Source: Candidatus Avelusimicrobium caledoniensis (GTDB taxonomy: Bacteria; Elusimicrobiota; Elusimicrobia; Elusimicrobiales; Elusimicrobiaceae). From it: 64,000 nucleotides of DNA. The stretch lies in the NCBI GenBank assembly GCA_900315795.1, contig ONAM01000004.1, positions 49,929 through 113,928 of the forward strand, given 5' to 3'. Shown here in pieces: positions 15,065 through 24,010 of the stretch. The position numbers and the translations under genes are program-made. Numbering within the stretch: position 1 is the first letter of the stretch; each line of letters starts with the position of its first letter. Below the pieces are notes generated by a model. That model was not told where the DNA came from. It saw only the letters and a list, made by a program, of their open reading frames with translations, and searched no databases.

Positions 15065-16144
15065 ATGGAGAAAATCTTTGTTACTAAGCCTTTTTTACCG
15101 CCACAAGCCGAGTACACAAAGTGGCTTACGCAAATTTATCACAATGAACAACTGACCAATCAGGGCCCGTTAGTGTGTGAACTGGAAAAACAATTACAGG
15201 AGTTGCTTGATGTGGCGCGTTTGCAGTATGTTACTAACGGAACAATTGCGCTCCAATTGGCCTTAGAGGCCCTTGATATCCGCGACGGCGAAATTATTAC
15301 CACTCCTTTTTCTTATGTAGCTACTACGTCCAGTATTTTGTGGCAACGTTGCAAACCGGTGTTTGTGGATATAGAACCGGATAATTTTACGATAGATCCG
15401 GCGAAAATAGAAGTCGCCATTACTCCTAAAACGCGGGCGATCATGCCGGTACACGTATTTGGCTATGCGTGTGATGTGGAAAAAATTGAACAAATTGCCC
15501 AAAAGCATGGTTTGAAAGTTATTTATGATGCTGCCCATGCATTTGGATCGGTGTATAAAAATAAAGCGTTAGTTTCTTACGGAGATGTGTCCACTCTTTC
15601 TTTTCACGCCACCAAATTGTTCCACACGGTAGAAGGCGGCGCCTGTATTGTGCACGACGAAAAAACAAATCACAAATTAGATTTGGCCAAGCGTTTCGGA
15701 CATTTGGGAGATACGCATTACCAATTAGGTATCAACGGGAAACAGTCGGAATTTCATGCGGCTATGGGGTTAGCTATCCTGCCGCATTTGGCAGAAATTA
15801 TTTCCAAACGCAAAGCAATTTGCGAAATGTATGATAAAGAATTGTCCGGCTATGTTTCACGTCCAAAACCGCAACCGGACCTGCAATATAATTATGCCTA
15901 TTATCCTGTGCTGTTTAAAGATGAACAAACATTGTTGCGTGTGTTCCAAGCGTTAAATAAGGAGCAAATTTATCCGCGGCGGTATTTTTATCCGTCCTTA
16001 AATACGTTGCCTTATTTGGAAGATAAACAAGCTTGTCCGGTATCGGAAGATATTTGCTCGCGTATTGCCTGTTTGCCGTTGTACCCGAAATTGCCATTAG
16101 AACAGGTGGAACGCATTTGTTCTATTGTGAGAGAAAATATATGA
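15065..16144 (+). CDS. DegT/DnrJ/EryC1/StrS family sugar aminotransferase
   Basis: 359 residues. PLP-dependent transaminase acting on nucleotide-linked keto-sugars. Seen: the VTNGTIALQLALEAL phosphate-binding region, TTPFSYVATTSSILW, the VIYDAAHAFGS aspartate segment, and the PLP lysine Lys184 in SFHATKLFHTVEGG. The C-terminal half has the RYFYPSLNTLPYL motif common in dTDP-4-amino-4,6-dideoxyhexose transaminases. It is the first gene of an operon running to 23949, overlapping wbqC-like by 4 bp (ATGA). The exact sugar cannot be told from sequence alone, and no matching dehydratase lies in this operon. Confidence 0.88.
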   Translation: MEKIFVTKPFLPPQAEYTKWLTQIYHNEQLTNQGPLVCELEKQLQELLDVARLQYVTNGTIALQLALEALDIRDGEIITTPFSYVATTSSILWQRCKPVFVDIEPDNFTIDPAKIEVAITPKTRAIMPVHVFGYACDVEKIEQIAQKHGLKVIYDAAHAFGSVYKNKALVSYGDVSTLSFHATKLFHTVEGGACIVHDEKTNHKLDLAKRFGHLGDTHYQLGINGKQSEFHAAMGLAILPHLAEIISKRKAICEMYDKELSGYVSRPKPQPDLQYNYAYYPVLFKDEQTLLRVFQALNKEQIYPRRYFYPSLNTLPYLEDKQACPVSEDICSRIACLPLYPKLPLEQVERICSIVRENI

Positions 16145-16839
16145 AGATTGGTATCATGCAACCTTATTTTTTCCCATATTTGGGATACTGGCAGTTAGTA
16201 AAGTTGGTAGATAAATATGTTATTTACGACGATGTAAATTATATTAAAAACGGATGGATAAACAGGAATAATATTCTGTTGAATGGGAAGGCGCACTTAA
16301 TTACCTTGCCTTTAGAGGGCGCGTCGGCTTTTAAACCAATAAATCAAGTTAACATCGTGTCCGATATGAGAATTAAAGACAAACTACTAAAAACCATTGA
16401 ACAAGCTTATAAAAAGGCCCCTTTTTTTAATCAGGTATTTCCAATGATTCAGAGTGTTGTTCTAGATGATTCTTTGCTTATTTCCAAGGCATTAGAGAAA
16501 CAATTTAGGCTCATAGTACAGTATCTAAATATAAAAACACAAATTGTGGTGTCATCACAAATAGAGAAAGATAACTCTTTAAAAGGACAGGAAAAAGTCA
16601 TTGATATTTGTTTAAGGTTAGGTGGAACAGAATATGTCAATGCTATTGGCGGGCAAACATTATATAGTGTATCCTCTTTTCAGCAGGTCGGGGTTGTCTT
16701 GCATTTTGTAAAAACTCATTTTGTGCCTTATTGTCAATTTAAAAATCCTTTTGTGCCGGGTTTGTCTATTATTGACGTAATGATGTTTAATTCTCCGGAA
16801 GAAATTAACAAAATGTTGGATAATTATGAGCTTATCTAA
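16141..16839 (+). CDS. WbqC-like family protein
   Basis: 232 residues from ATG 16141, which overlaps the aminotransferase stop (ATGA) and gives the family's start: MKIGIMQPYFFPYLGYWQLV, then DKYVIYDDVNYIKNGWINRNN. WbqC-like proteins are common in O-antigen and capsule loci, next to DegT aminotransferases. Their reaction is not firmly known; amide-bond or acyl-group attachment to an amino sugar has been suggested from context. The gene is clearly more AT-rich than the housekeeping genes, hinting at acquisition. It overlaps the next gene by 14 bp. Confidence 0.85.
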   Translation: MKIGIMQPYFFPYLGYWQLVKLVDKYVIYDDVNYIKNGWINRNNILLNGKAHLITLPLEGASAFKPINQVNIVSDMRIKDKLLKTIEQAYKKAPFFNQVFPMIQSVVLDDSLLISKALEKQFRLIVQYLNIKTQIVVSSQIEKDNSLKGQEKVIDICLRLGGTEYVNAIGGQTLYSVSSFQQVGVVLHFVKTHFVPYCQFKNPFVPGLSIIDVMMFNSPEEINKMLDNYELI

Positions 16840-17773
16840 TGAGATTGGCGGTTATTTCGGTTTGGAATGCGGGCATACAGCTCCTTATCATACGGGAGCG
16901 GTTTTGCTTAATTCTGCCCGAAATGCACTACGCTATATCATCCGGGCCAATCATATTACACACTTGTTTGTTCCGTATTACACATGCCCGGTGGTGTGGC
17001 AAGCATTGGGCGAAGAGAACGTCCAACTCTCGTATTATCCGGTAAATTCCAAGTTGGAAATTGATTTAAAAAATATTCCGCAAGAGGCCTTTGTCTTGGT
17101 AAATAATTATTTTGGGATAAAAGGGAAATATATAGACGTATTGACCCGTCAGTATCCTAACATCATTGTGGACAATGCGCAGGCTTTCTTTGCTCCTAAA
17201 CAGGGGTTGGCTGCGTTTTATTGCCCGCGCAAATTTTTCGGTTTGCCTGACGGGGGACTAGCCATATGTGATAAGCAAATCGCTCTTGCGGAAGAATCCG
17301 CCGTCTCTTACAATGTTTGTGCACATTTGTTAAAAAGATATGACTTGAGTGCTTCTGCCGGGTATGCAGATTTTCAAGAAAACGAAAAAATGTTAATCGG
17401 CCAACCCGTTTGCAAAATGTCAAAACTAACCCGAGCACTCATGGGTAATATTGATTATAACCTTGTGCGAAACAGACGGTTAGCTAATTTTCAAATTTTA
17501 CACCAAGCCCTTGCCGGCGTGAACCAACTTAACTTAGATCTATCTTCGCACGACGTGCCCATGGTGTATCCGTTGCTGATAGATAAGCCGGGGCTTCGTC
17601 AAAAACTTATACAACATAAAATTTATGTAGCACTGTATTGGCCCGGACTTGAAAAAATTTGTCCCAAAAATTCATTTGAACTTATATTACAACAATATCT
17701 TTTGCCTTTGCCTATTGACCAACGATATGGCGAGCCGGAGATGAAACGGATGCTGGAGGTGCTTTATGATTAA
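16826..17773 (+). CDS. Divergent DegT-like PLP-dependent aminotransferase
   Basis: 315 residues. A shortened and divergent fold-type I transaminase: LNSARNALRYIIRA, LFVPYYTCPVVWQAL, VLVNNYFGIKG, IIVDNAQAFFAP (the PLP-ring aspartate region) and CPRKFFGLPDGG with the likely PLP lysine Lys136. It could make an amino-acid-like or amino-sugar substituent. The start at 16826 lies inside the end of the wbqC-like gene, and the stop overlaps the next gene by 8 bp, so translation is coupled through the operon. Substrate unknown. Confidence 0.75.
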   Translation: MSLSNEIGGYFGLECGHTAPYHTGAVLLNSARNALRYIIRANHITHLFVPYYTCPVVWQALGEENVQLSYYPVNSKLEIDLKNIPQEAFVLVNNYFGIKGKYIDVLTRQYPNIIVDNAQAFFAPKQGLAAFYCPRKFFGLPDGGLAICDKQIALAEESAVSYNVCAHLLKRYDLSASAGYADFQENEKMLIGQPVCKMSKLTRALMGNIDYNLVRNRRLANFQILHQALAGVNQLNLDLSSHDVPMVYPLLIDKPGLRQKLIQHKIYVALYWPGLEKICPKNSFELILQQYLLPLPIDQRYGEPEMKRMLEVLYD

Positions 17774-19031
17774 CGTGCTTGTCTTTCCGGCGGGGGAAAT
17801 CAATTCGGTTGAGTTGCACGATGCGTTGGCAACGTGCGTCAATATTGCTGTTTGGGGGGCTTCCAGTATTGAACGACACGGGAGTTATGTTTTTGAAAAT
17901 TACGTGTCCGGTTTGCCGCTTATCACTGCGCCAAATTTTCTTGAGAAATTTAATGAATTGCTAACAGAAAAACAAATTGATGTTGTTTTCCCTACGCATG
18001 ATACGGTGGCCAAGTTCTTGGCAGAAAATTTACATCAGATAAAAGCGAAAGTTATTTGTTCGGGTTTAAAAACGGCCGAGATTTGTAGGGATAAAGAAAA
18101 AACATACCGGGCATTGGCCGGGGCAACTTTCTTGCCGGAAATATACCCAGCACTTACGCATTTTCCTGTTTTTATCAAACCCAAAGAGGGGCAAGGTAGT
18201 GTGGGGGCCCAACTCGTCAAATCGCGGGCAGACGCGGCGGATATTGCGTTAAGTGATTATGTTATTTGCGAATATTTGCCCGGTGAAGAATATACCGTAG
18301 ATTGTTTAACGGACAAGGACGGAAAATTGCGGGTGGTTTCCCCACGTTCGCGCCAACGGTTAATGGCTGGCGTGTCTGTGGCGGGAAAAACCGAAGAATT
18401 AACACCGGAAATCCAACATATTGCCGAAACGATCAATTCAAAGCTTTCTTTCTTAGGGTTGTGGTGGTTTCAAATCAAAAAAGACGCACAGGGCAAATGG
18501 AAATTGTTGGAAGTTTCCGTCCGGTGTGCAGGCACGATGGCACTTACCCGTGCGCGTGGTATCAATTTGCCGTTGCTTTCTGTTTACACGGTAATGGGAT
18601 ATGATATCTCCGTGGAGCCAAATTCGTATCAAGTGCAAATGGATAGTTCGCTGATTCGTCGTTACAAAATAGATTATGTGTATGACACAGTCTATTTTGA
18701 TTTTGACGATACCCTCACGTTGCGCGGCAAAATAAATTTAAAAGCTATTTGGTTTTTGTACCAATGCCAAAATCAAGGCAAAAAAGTGATTTTACTGACT
18801 AAACACGAAAAAGAAATTTATGAAAGTATGAAACACTATCATATTGATAAATCGCTGTTTAGCCAAATTATTCATATCAAGCCGGACGATAATAAGGCCG
18901 ATTATATTCAAGCTGACGAGGCCATCTTTATTGACAACGCCTATCAGGAACGGCGTAAAGTGGCTAGTGCGCATCATATCCCGGTATTTGATGTGGACGG
19001 ATTAGACGTTCTGATGGATTGGAGAAGCTAA
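17766..19031 (+). CDS. ATP-grasp ligase fused to a HAD-like domain
   Basis: 421 residues. Residues 1-290 look like an ATP-grasp enzyme of the carbamoyl-phosphate synthase large-chain type: an N-terminal Rossmann part (VVFPTHDTVAKFLAENL), the glycine-rich loop FIKPKEGQGSVGAQLV, CEYLPGEEYTVDCLTD and WWFQIKKDAQGKWKLLEVSVRCAGT with the metal-binding Glu. Residues about 308-421 look like a small HAD domain with DFDDTL (Asp312, Asp314), VILLTKHEKE and AIFIDNAYQERR. ATP-grasp enzymes join a carboxylate to an amine or thiol; the HAD part might remove a phosphate. With the neighbouring transaminases this suggests amidation of an amino sugar. Ligase substrates are unknown. Confidence 0.75.
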   Translation: MINVLVFPAGEINSVELHDALATCVNIAVWGASSIERHGSYVFENYVSGLPLITAPNFLEKFNELLTEKQIDVVFPTHDTVAKFLAENLHQIKAKVICSGLKTAEICRDKEKTYRALAGATFLPEIYPALTHFPVFIKPKEGQGSVGAQLVKSRADAADIALSDYVICEYLPGEEYTVDCLTDKDGKLRVVSPRSRQRLMAGVSVAGKTEELTPEIQHIAETINSKLSFLGLWWFQIKKDAQGKWKLLEVSVRCAGTMALTRARGINLPLLSVYTVMGYDISVEPNSYQVQMDSSLIRRYKIDYVYDTVYFDFDDTLTLRGKINLKAIWFLYQCQNQGKKVILLTKHEKEIYESMKHYHIDKSLFSQIIHIKPDDNKADYIQADEAIFIDNAYQERRKVASAHHIPVFDVDGLDVLMDWRS

Positions 19032-19032
19032 A

Positions 19033-20001
19033 GTGAAACCCATTTGCACCGTCTTACTAATAACTTATAATCATGCACCGTATGTCCGAAAGTGCATAGA
19101 TAGTGTGTTATCCCAAAAAACGAAATATCCGTTTATTATTAAGATCTTTGACGATGCTTCTACCGACGGTAGCTCGGACATTATCCGCGAATATGCTAAA
19201 AAATATCCGAAATTGATTGAAGCGCATATTGCTGAAAAAAACACGGGCGCGCAAGCCAATATTTGGCGTGCTTATAAATCGGTTGATACAAAGTATTGCA
19301 TACTTACGGAAACCGACGACTATTGGTGTGATGATGAAAAATTACAATTGCAAATTGACGCCATGGAAAAACATCCGGAGTGCAGTTTTTGCGGAACAAA
19401 TACGTGGATTGTCAATGCTTCAATTAAAAACACCGAATATGAAAATAATATCTTAGTTTTAAATAATCCGATCTTAAAAACCAAAAAAATATTTTCTTAC
19501 GACGATTTTTTTCCAATCAATAACGGTGGCTATATTCCTTATCAGTCAGCACGGATGTTAAGAACGGAATTTTTGCATCTGGCTGAAATTAAATATAAAG
19601 AAGTAGTACTTTTTGATTTTAACCAGTTCTATTGGTTTTTAATACAAGGCAAGTATTATTATATTGATCGCCCCACAACGGTTTATCGCCGTCTGGATAA
19701 CGGAGTTTGTTCCGGAAAAAGTCCAATGCTGTTTTTAAGTGATTTTATAGAACGGACCGTGGAGTTCAATAAGCAAACTAATTTTAAAATTGCAGATAAA
19801 ATTTGTTCTGAGGTTATTTTACAGTCAACATTTAGATTATATCTATCGGAAAAACAAAAAGGTAAATTTGTCATCAGGCCATCTAAGTATAAAAGATTTA
19901 AATACCATTTGTTATCTATGTGTACCTTCGGAAGACTCAGAAAAAAATACAAAGAAAAATGGAAATTACAAAAAGCAGCATGTAGAGGAGTTGCAAAATG
20001 A
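19033..20001 (+). CDS. Glycosyltransferase family 2
   Basis: 322 residues from GTG 19033, one base after the previous stop. GT-A fold: CTVLLITYNHAPYVRKCIDSVL, IKIFDDASTDGSSDII and the TETDDYWCDDEKLQLQ segment with the metal-binding acidic motif (DDYW). It transfers a sugar from a nucleotide donor to a growing surface glycan, on the cytoplasmic side. It resembles the GT2 at 22924 in its first 110 residues. AT-rich. Overlaps the next gene by 4 bp. Confidence 0.88.
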   Translation: MKPICTVLLITYNHAPYVRKCIDSVLSQKTKYPFIIKIFDDASTDGSSDIIREYAKKYPKLIEAHIAEKNTGAQANIWRAYKSVDTKYCILTETDDYWCDDEKLQLQIDAMEKHPECSFCGTNTWIVNASIKNTEYENNILVLNNPILKTKKIFSYDDFFPINNGGYIPYQSARMLRTEFLHLAEIKYKEVVLFDFNQFYWFLIQGKYYYIDRPTTVYRRLDNGVCSGKSPMLFLSDFIERTVEFNKQTNFKIADKICSEVILQSTFRLYLSEKQKGKFVIRPSKYKRFKYHLLSMCTFGRLRKKYKEKWKLQKAACRGVAK

Positions 20002-21506
20002 AATACATAATCGTTCAGGCAGGTGGTCGTGGATCCAGATTGGAAACCTTAACGGCAAATAAACCAAAAGCACTTGTACCCGTTGATAATTTGCCGATGA
20101 TATTTCATTTGTTTAAGAAATATCCTACTGCCAAGTTTAAAATTATTGCCGACTATCAAAAAGAGACACTGAAACGCTATCTAAAAGCATTTGCCGAAGT
20201 TGATTATGAAGTCATTGATGCGGATAAGAAGGGAACATGCTCGGGGCTGCCGGCTGCTTTGCAAACCATCCCGCCTAAAGAACAGTTTATGTTAATTTGG
20301 TGTGATTTAGTATTATCTGCCGTTAATAATTCGGTTTCGGCAGATACAAATTACATCGGTATATCAAAAGATTTTTCTTGCCGTTGGTCGTATAATAATG
20401 AAGAGTTTAAAGAGGAACCTTCTTCAGAAAACGGAGTGGCCGGGTTGTTTATTTTTAAAGACAAATCGGAGATTGCCACGGTACCTGATGAGGGAGAGTT
20501 CGTCCGTTGGTTGGCTTCTCAAAACATAAAGTTTGAGCGGTTGAATATGTACGGCGGATTGGAAATCGGAACTATGTTATCTTATTTCCAAAATGAACTT
20601 AATAAACCTAAATGCAGGCCTTTTAATAAAATGGAGTTTAAGGGGGACATCGTTTTGAAATATCCCACCAACGAGCAGGGTGTCAAACTGGCCCAAGATG
20701 AAATTGCTTGGTATAAAAAGGTCTCTGCGCTCGGTTATACAAATATTCCTAAAATCTACGGATTTGATCCGCTGGTGATGGAAAAGATAAAGGGGCAGAA
20801 TATTTTTGAGTATGCCTTTTTAACCAAAGGATTTAAGCGTGCTTTATTGGGGCGTATTACAGAGGCCTTGAAAAAACTTCACCATTTGGTCCCGCCGATT
20901 AAAGCAAATAAAGAAGATTGTGAAAATAATTATTTAACTAAAACTTTTGACCGACTCAAAAAAGTGTATGATTTAGTTCCGTTTGCCAAAGATGAGTTTG
21001 TGATTATTAACGGCAAAAAATGTACCAATATCTACACGATAAAAGAAAAAATAGAACAAGAAATGAGAGCGATGTATCCGTCGGAATTTCAGTTAATTCA
21101 TGGGGATTGTACGTTTCATAACATGATGATAGAAACCAGTGGTGTGCGTCCGGTGTTAATTGATCCGCGCGGTTATTTCGGTAAAACTAAATTCTTTGGC
21201 GATGTAGATTATGATTGGGCCAAACTTTATTACAGCGTAGTTGGAAATTACGATCAGTTTAACCGGAAAAATTTCTCACTGGAAATTAAGGAAAAAGAAA
21301 TAGAGTTGGAAATAGTATCTAATAATTGGCAAGATTTGGAAGAAGATTTCTTCCACCTTACCGGGGCCGATAAGAAAAAGATTAAATTGTTGCACGCTAT
21401 TATTTGGCTTTCTCTTACCACGTACGCATGGGAAGATTATGATGCCATTTGCGGTGCTTTTTACAAGGGGCTACTGGCGTTACAGGAGTATTTAGATGAG
21501 CAATAA
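19998..21506 (+). CDS. Nucleotidyltransferase fused to a choline/aminoglycoside-type kinase
   Basis: 502 residues. The N-terminal part (1-210) is a sugar-phosphate/phosphocholine nucleotidyltransferase: VQAGGRGSRLETLTANKPKALVPV and FMLIWCDLV. The C-terminal part (about 215-500) is an APH/choline-kinase fold: MEKIKGQNIFEYA hinge, the Brenner motif HGDCTFHN (368-375) with catalytic Asp370, and the metal Asp389 in LIDPRGYFG. One protein could therefore phosphorylate a small alcohol or sugar and activate it as a nucleotide conjugate, as LicA and LicC do separately for phosphocholine. The substrate is unproven. It overlaps the HAD gene by 11 bp. Confidence 0.8.
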   Translation: MKYIIVQAGGRGSRLETLTANKPKALVPVDNLPMIFHLFKKYPTAKFKIIADYQKETLKRYLKAFAEVDYEVIDADKKGTCSGLPAALQTIPPKEQFMLIWCDLVLSAVNNSVSADTNYIGISKDFSCRWSYNNEEFKEEPSSENGVAGLFIFKDKSEIATVPDEGEFVRWLASQNIKFERLNMYGGLEIGTMLSYFQNELNKPKCRPFNKMEFKGDIVLKYPTNEQGVKLAQDEIAWYKKVSALGYTNIPKIYGFDPLVMEKIKGQNIFEYAFLTKGFKRALLGRITEALKKLHHLVPPIKANKEDCENNYLTKTFDRLKKVYDLVPFAKDEFVIINGKKCTNIYTIKEKIEQEMRAMYPSEFQLIHGDCTFHNMMIETSGVRPVLIDPRGYFGKTKFFGDVDYDWAKLYYSVVGNYDQFNRKNFSLEIKEKEIELEIVSNNWQDLEEDFFHLTGADKKKIKLLHAIIWLSLTTYAWEDYDAICGAFYKGLLALQEYLDEQ

Positions 21507-21870
21507 TTTAGTTTTATCTGCTTTGCCGCATACATGGATTTTTGATGTGGACGGAACCTTGTGCGTACACAACGGTTATAAAAACGGAGGGGATAAAATA
21601 TTGGACGGAGTAAAGGCCCTTTTTGCATCAATTCCGCCGGAAGATATGATTGTCATTTTGACTTCACGCCAAGCAGAGGAAAAAGAAAATTTAGAGCATT
21701 TTTTGCTTGAAAACGGTTTGCGTTTTAATCATATTATTTTTGGGGCTCCGATGGGGGAGCGTATTTTGATAAATGATGATAAACCCAGCGGACTAAAGAT
21801 GACGTACGGCATTTCTAAAAAAAGAGATGCGGCATTAGATATACAGGTGAGTATTGATAAGAGTTTATAA
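21496..21870 (+). CDS. Small HAD-superfamily phosphatase-like protein
   Basis: 124 residues. Motif I is WIFDVDGTL (two Asp); motif II is VILTSRQAEEKENL; the end has HIIFGAPMGERILINDDKPSG with the motif IV acids. No cap domain is present, as in small HAD proteins next to sugar nucleotidyltransferases. It is coupled to the nucleotidyltransferase/kinase gene by an 11-bp overlap and may dephosphorylate that pathway's intermediate or control it. Exact substrate unknown. Confidence 0.75.
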   Translation: MSNNLVLSALPHTWIFDVDGTLCVHNGYKNGGDKILDGVKALFASIPPEDMIVILTSRQAEEKENLEHFLLENGLRFNHIIFGAPMGERILINDDKPSGLKMTYGISKKRDAALDIQVSIDKSL

Positions 21871-21871
21871 T

Positions 21872-22927
21872 ATGTTAGTAGAAGAATTGGGACTTGATAA
21901 GAATAAATATTATTTTTTATGTGCGGCCGGAATCGGAGATACGATGATTGTGTGCGGTTTTTATAACGCACTAAAAAAGAAATACAATGCCGATATTGTC
22001 ATTGTTGTTCCTGAAAAACAATCTTTTATCCCTGAAATGTTCGGTATTAAAGATTACAAAGCGGTAGATTTGGGGTGTACGAACATCTTTAAAGTAATTG
22101 ATAAATGCACTATGCTTAGCGATGCGCATCCACATCCTCAAAAAGGACATATTTATTTAGCTCATCCGGCATTTCATAACGAACTTAGTGCGTTCTTTGC
22201 CCCCGTATATTATCGCAAGTCTAAGATAAAATTTTTAGATTGGTATAAGCAATTTTTGCATCTTCCGTTAGATACTCCTTTTGAAGATTTTACAATTTTG
22301 CCGAAGTTATCAGAAGAAACCGAAAAAGCTGTTTTAGATTTGGCGCAATTTGATAAAGTCGTTTTGATTTCTCCTGAGGCAACCTCTACGGAGTCTGTTC
22401 CGGCTCGGTTTTGGCAACAGTTGGTTCAAAACTTATCCGCTCAGGGTTATACGGTTATTTCTAATGTGAAGGATAAAAATAATACCGTTTTGGGCTCACA
22501 GTATGTTCCTTTGAATTTACAAGATTCCATTGCATTGGCTTACCGATGTCACGCGGTTTATTCGGTGCGTAGCGGATTTTGCGATTTATGTTATCAGTTG
22601 GGCGATAAACTCCATGTCTATTATGCCAACCGGGACGATTTATACTTATACAGTTTAAAATCTATGTTCGGTAACGATATACATGAAGAAGTGGAGTATA
22701 ATTTGCCTGAACGTTTGATACGGGGCCCTAAACCGTTACCGGTTGTGTATAGGCGTAGATATATGCTTTTTTCGTTCATTACATTGCTGGAAGTAACGGA
22801 ACAAGACAATAAGCGCATTTACCATATATGTGGTATCCCGGTTTTTAAGATAAAGAAACGGACTCACAAGACAAAGATGTATATTTTAGGTATCCCTATT
22901 TTTAGCATTAAGGAAAATACAAGATGA
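21872..22927 (+). CDS. GT9-like (heptosyltransferase-fold) glycosyltransferase
   Basis: 351 residues from ATG 21872, one base after the previous stop, with AAGAG upstream; the longer reading from 21854 overlaps the HAD gene and adds nothing family-like. N-terminus: YYFLCAAGIGDTMIVCGFYNALKKKY, the GDxxxxxxxxxAL pattern of GT9. Later VVLISPEATSTESVPARFWQQLV and YSVRSGFCDLCYQLG resemble the donor-side GT9 segments. The last 40 residues hold two copies of a (Y)xxxGIPxFxIK motif (HICGIPVFKIKKR and YILGIPIFSIKEN), seen in other capsule glycosyltransferases. Strongly AT-rich. The transferred sugar is not known. Confidence 0.7.
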   Translation: MLVEELGLDKNKYYFLCAAGIGDTMIVCGFYNALKKKYNADIVIVVPEKQSFIPEMFGIKDYKAVDLGCTNIFKVIDKCTMLSDAHPHPQKGHIYLAHPAFHNELSAFFAPVYYRKSKIKFLDWYKQFLHLPLDTPFEDFTILPKLSEETEKAVLDLAQFDKVVLISPEATSTESVPARFWQQLVQNLSAQGYTVISNVKDKNNTVLGSQYVPLNLQDSIALAYRCHAVYSVRSGFCDLCYQLGDKLHVYYANRDDLYLYSLKSMFGNDIHEEVEYNLPERLIRGPKPLPVVYRRRYMLFSFITLLEVTEQDNKRIYHICGIPVFKIKKRTHKTKMYILGIPIFSIKENTR

Positions 22928-23949
22928 CAACGGTTTCTGTTTTAGTCCTCACTTATAATCACGTGCGGTATATTGCACAAGCATTGGACGGGTTTGTATC
23001 CCAACGTACTAAGTTTCCGTTTGAGGTGCTTGTTTACGACGATGCGTCCACAGACGGTACGGCGGATATTATCCGCCGGTATGCAAAACAATATCCCCAA
23101 CTTATCAAACCTGTATTGCAGACAAACAACCAATTTTCCAAGGGCGTTTATGTAGATAAAGCATTTAATTGGCCGCGGGTACAGGGGAAATACGTGGCCC
23201 TTTGCGAAGGCGACGATTATTGGAGCGACCCGGACAAATTGCAAAAACAGGTTGATTTTTTGGATGCCCACCCCGACTATGCCGTCTGTTTCCACCCCGT
23301 AAAGGTAATATGGGAAGATAAATCGCACCCGGAGTCCTTGTTCCCTTCGGGGGCGTTCCGTTTTAATAAAACCACGTTAGAGGTGTCGGATTTACTTAAA
23401 CATAATTTTATTCAAACAAATTCTGTGATGTACCGGTGGCGTTTTACTGACGGAGATTTTGCGGCCATGCCGGATAATATTTTGCCGTGTGATTGGTTTT
23501 TGCATTTGCTGCATGCCCAACGTGGAAAAATTGGATTTTTACCGGATGTAATGGCGGTGTATAGAAGGCACGGGGGAAGTTTGTGGGAAAATTCCGGTCA
23601 AACTTTTGCGTGGTTTAACCGGTGCTTTTTGTCCAATCTCCGGTTTTTTCGTGCGGTAAAACAAACATTTTCGTATGAGTTTACCAACGAGATCCTTTCA
23701 CTTTTTACGCAACTGTTAAAACTGTCTGCGCAACAACAGGATTGGACTTTGTTTAATCGGGCAATACAAGAATTTCCTGATTTATGGCAAGGATGTTTAA
23801 ATGCGGCCAAACAGCAACGTATATTTCCATGGCAGGACTATTTGCTGTATAAGCTTTCGTGGGGCACTAAACGAAAAACGCATAAAGAGACCTATTGTGC
23901 CCGGCGTCATGCTTTTAAACTGGCCCGACTCTTGCGTAAACTACCATAA
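22924..23949 (+). CDS. Glycosyltransferase family 2
   Basis: 341 residues. GT-A domain: VSVLVLTYNHVRYIAQALDGFVSQ, VLVYDDASTDGTADIIRRYAKQYP and LCEGDDYWSDPDKLQKQVDFL with the DDYW metal motif. Likely adds one sugar to the surface glycan. It is the last gene of the glycan operon, starts in the stop of the previous gene (ATGA) and is followed by a strong terminator. It is a paralogue of the enzyme at 19033. Confidence 0.9.
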   Translation: MTTVSVLVLTYNHVRYIAQALDGFVSQRTKFPFEVLVYDDASTDGTADIIRRYAKQYPQLIKPVLQTNNQFSKGVYVDKAFNWPRVQGKYVALCEGDDYWSDPDKLQKQVDFLDAHPDYAVCFHPVKVIWEDKSHPESLFPSGAFRFNKTTLEVSDLLKHNFIQTNSVMYRWRFTDGDFAAMPDNILPCDWFLHLLHAQRGKIGFLPDVMAVYRRHGGSLWENSGQTFAWFNRCFLSNLRFFRAVKQTFSYEFTNEILSLFTQLLKLSAQQQDWTLFNRAIQEFPDLWQGCLNAAKQQRIFPWQDYLLYKLSWGTKRKTHKETYCARRHAFKLARLLRKLP

Positions 23950-23952
23950 AAT

Positions 23953-23982
23953 CACCCCCGCAAAGATTTTGCGGGGGTGTTT
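23953..23982. terminator. Bidirectional terminator between the glycan operon and the peptide transporter
   Basis: The perfect stem CACCCCCGCAAA/TTGCGGGGGTG (23953-23979) is followed by TTTC on the plus strand. It lies between convergent genes and can serve both. Confidence 0.85.
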
Positions 23983-24010
23983 CATCAATTCTGTTTTGGC
24001 GTTTAAACAC

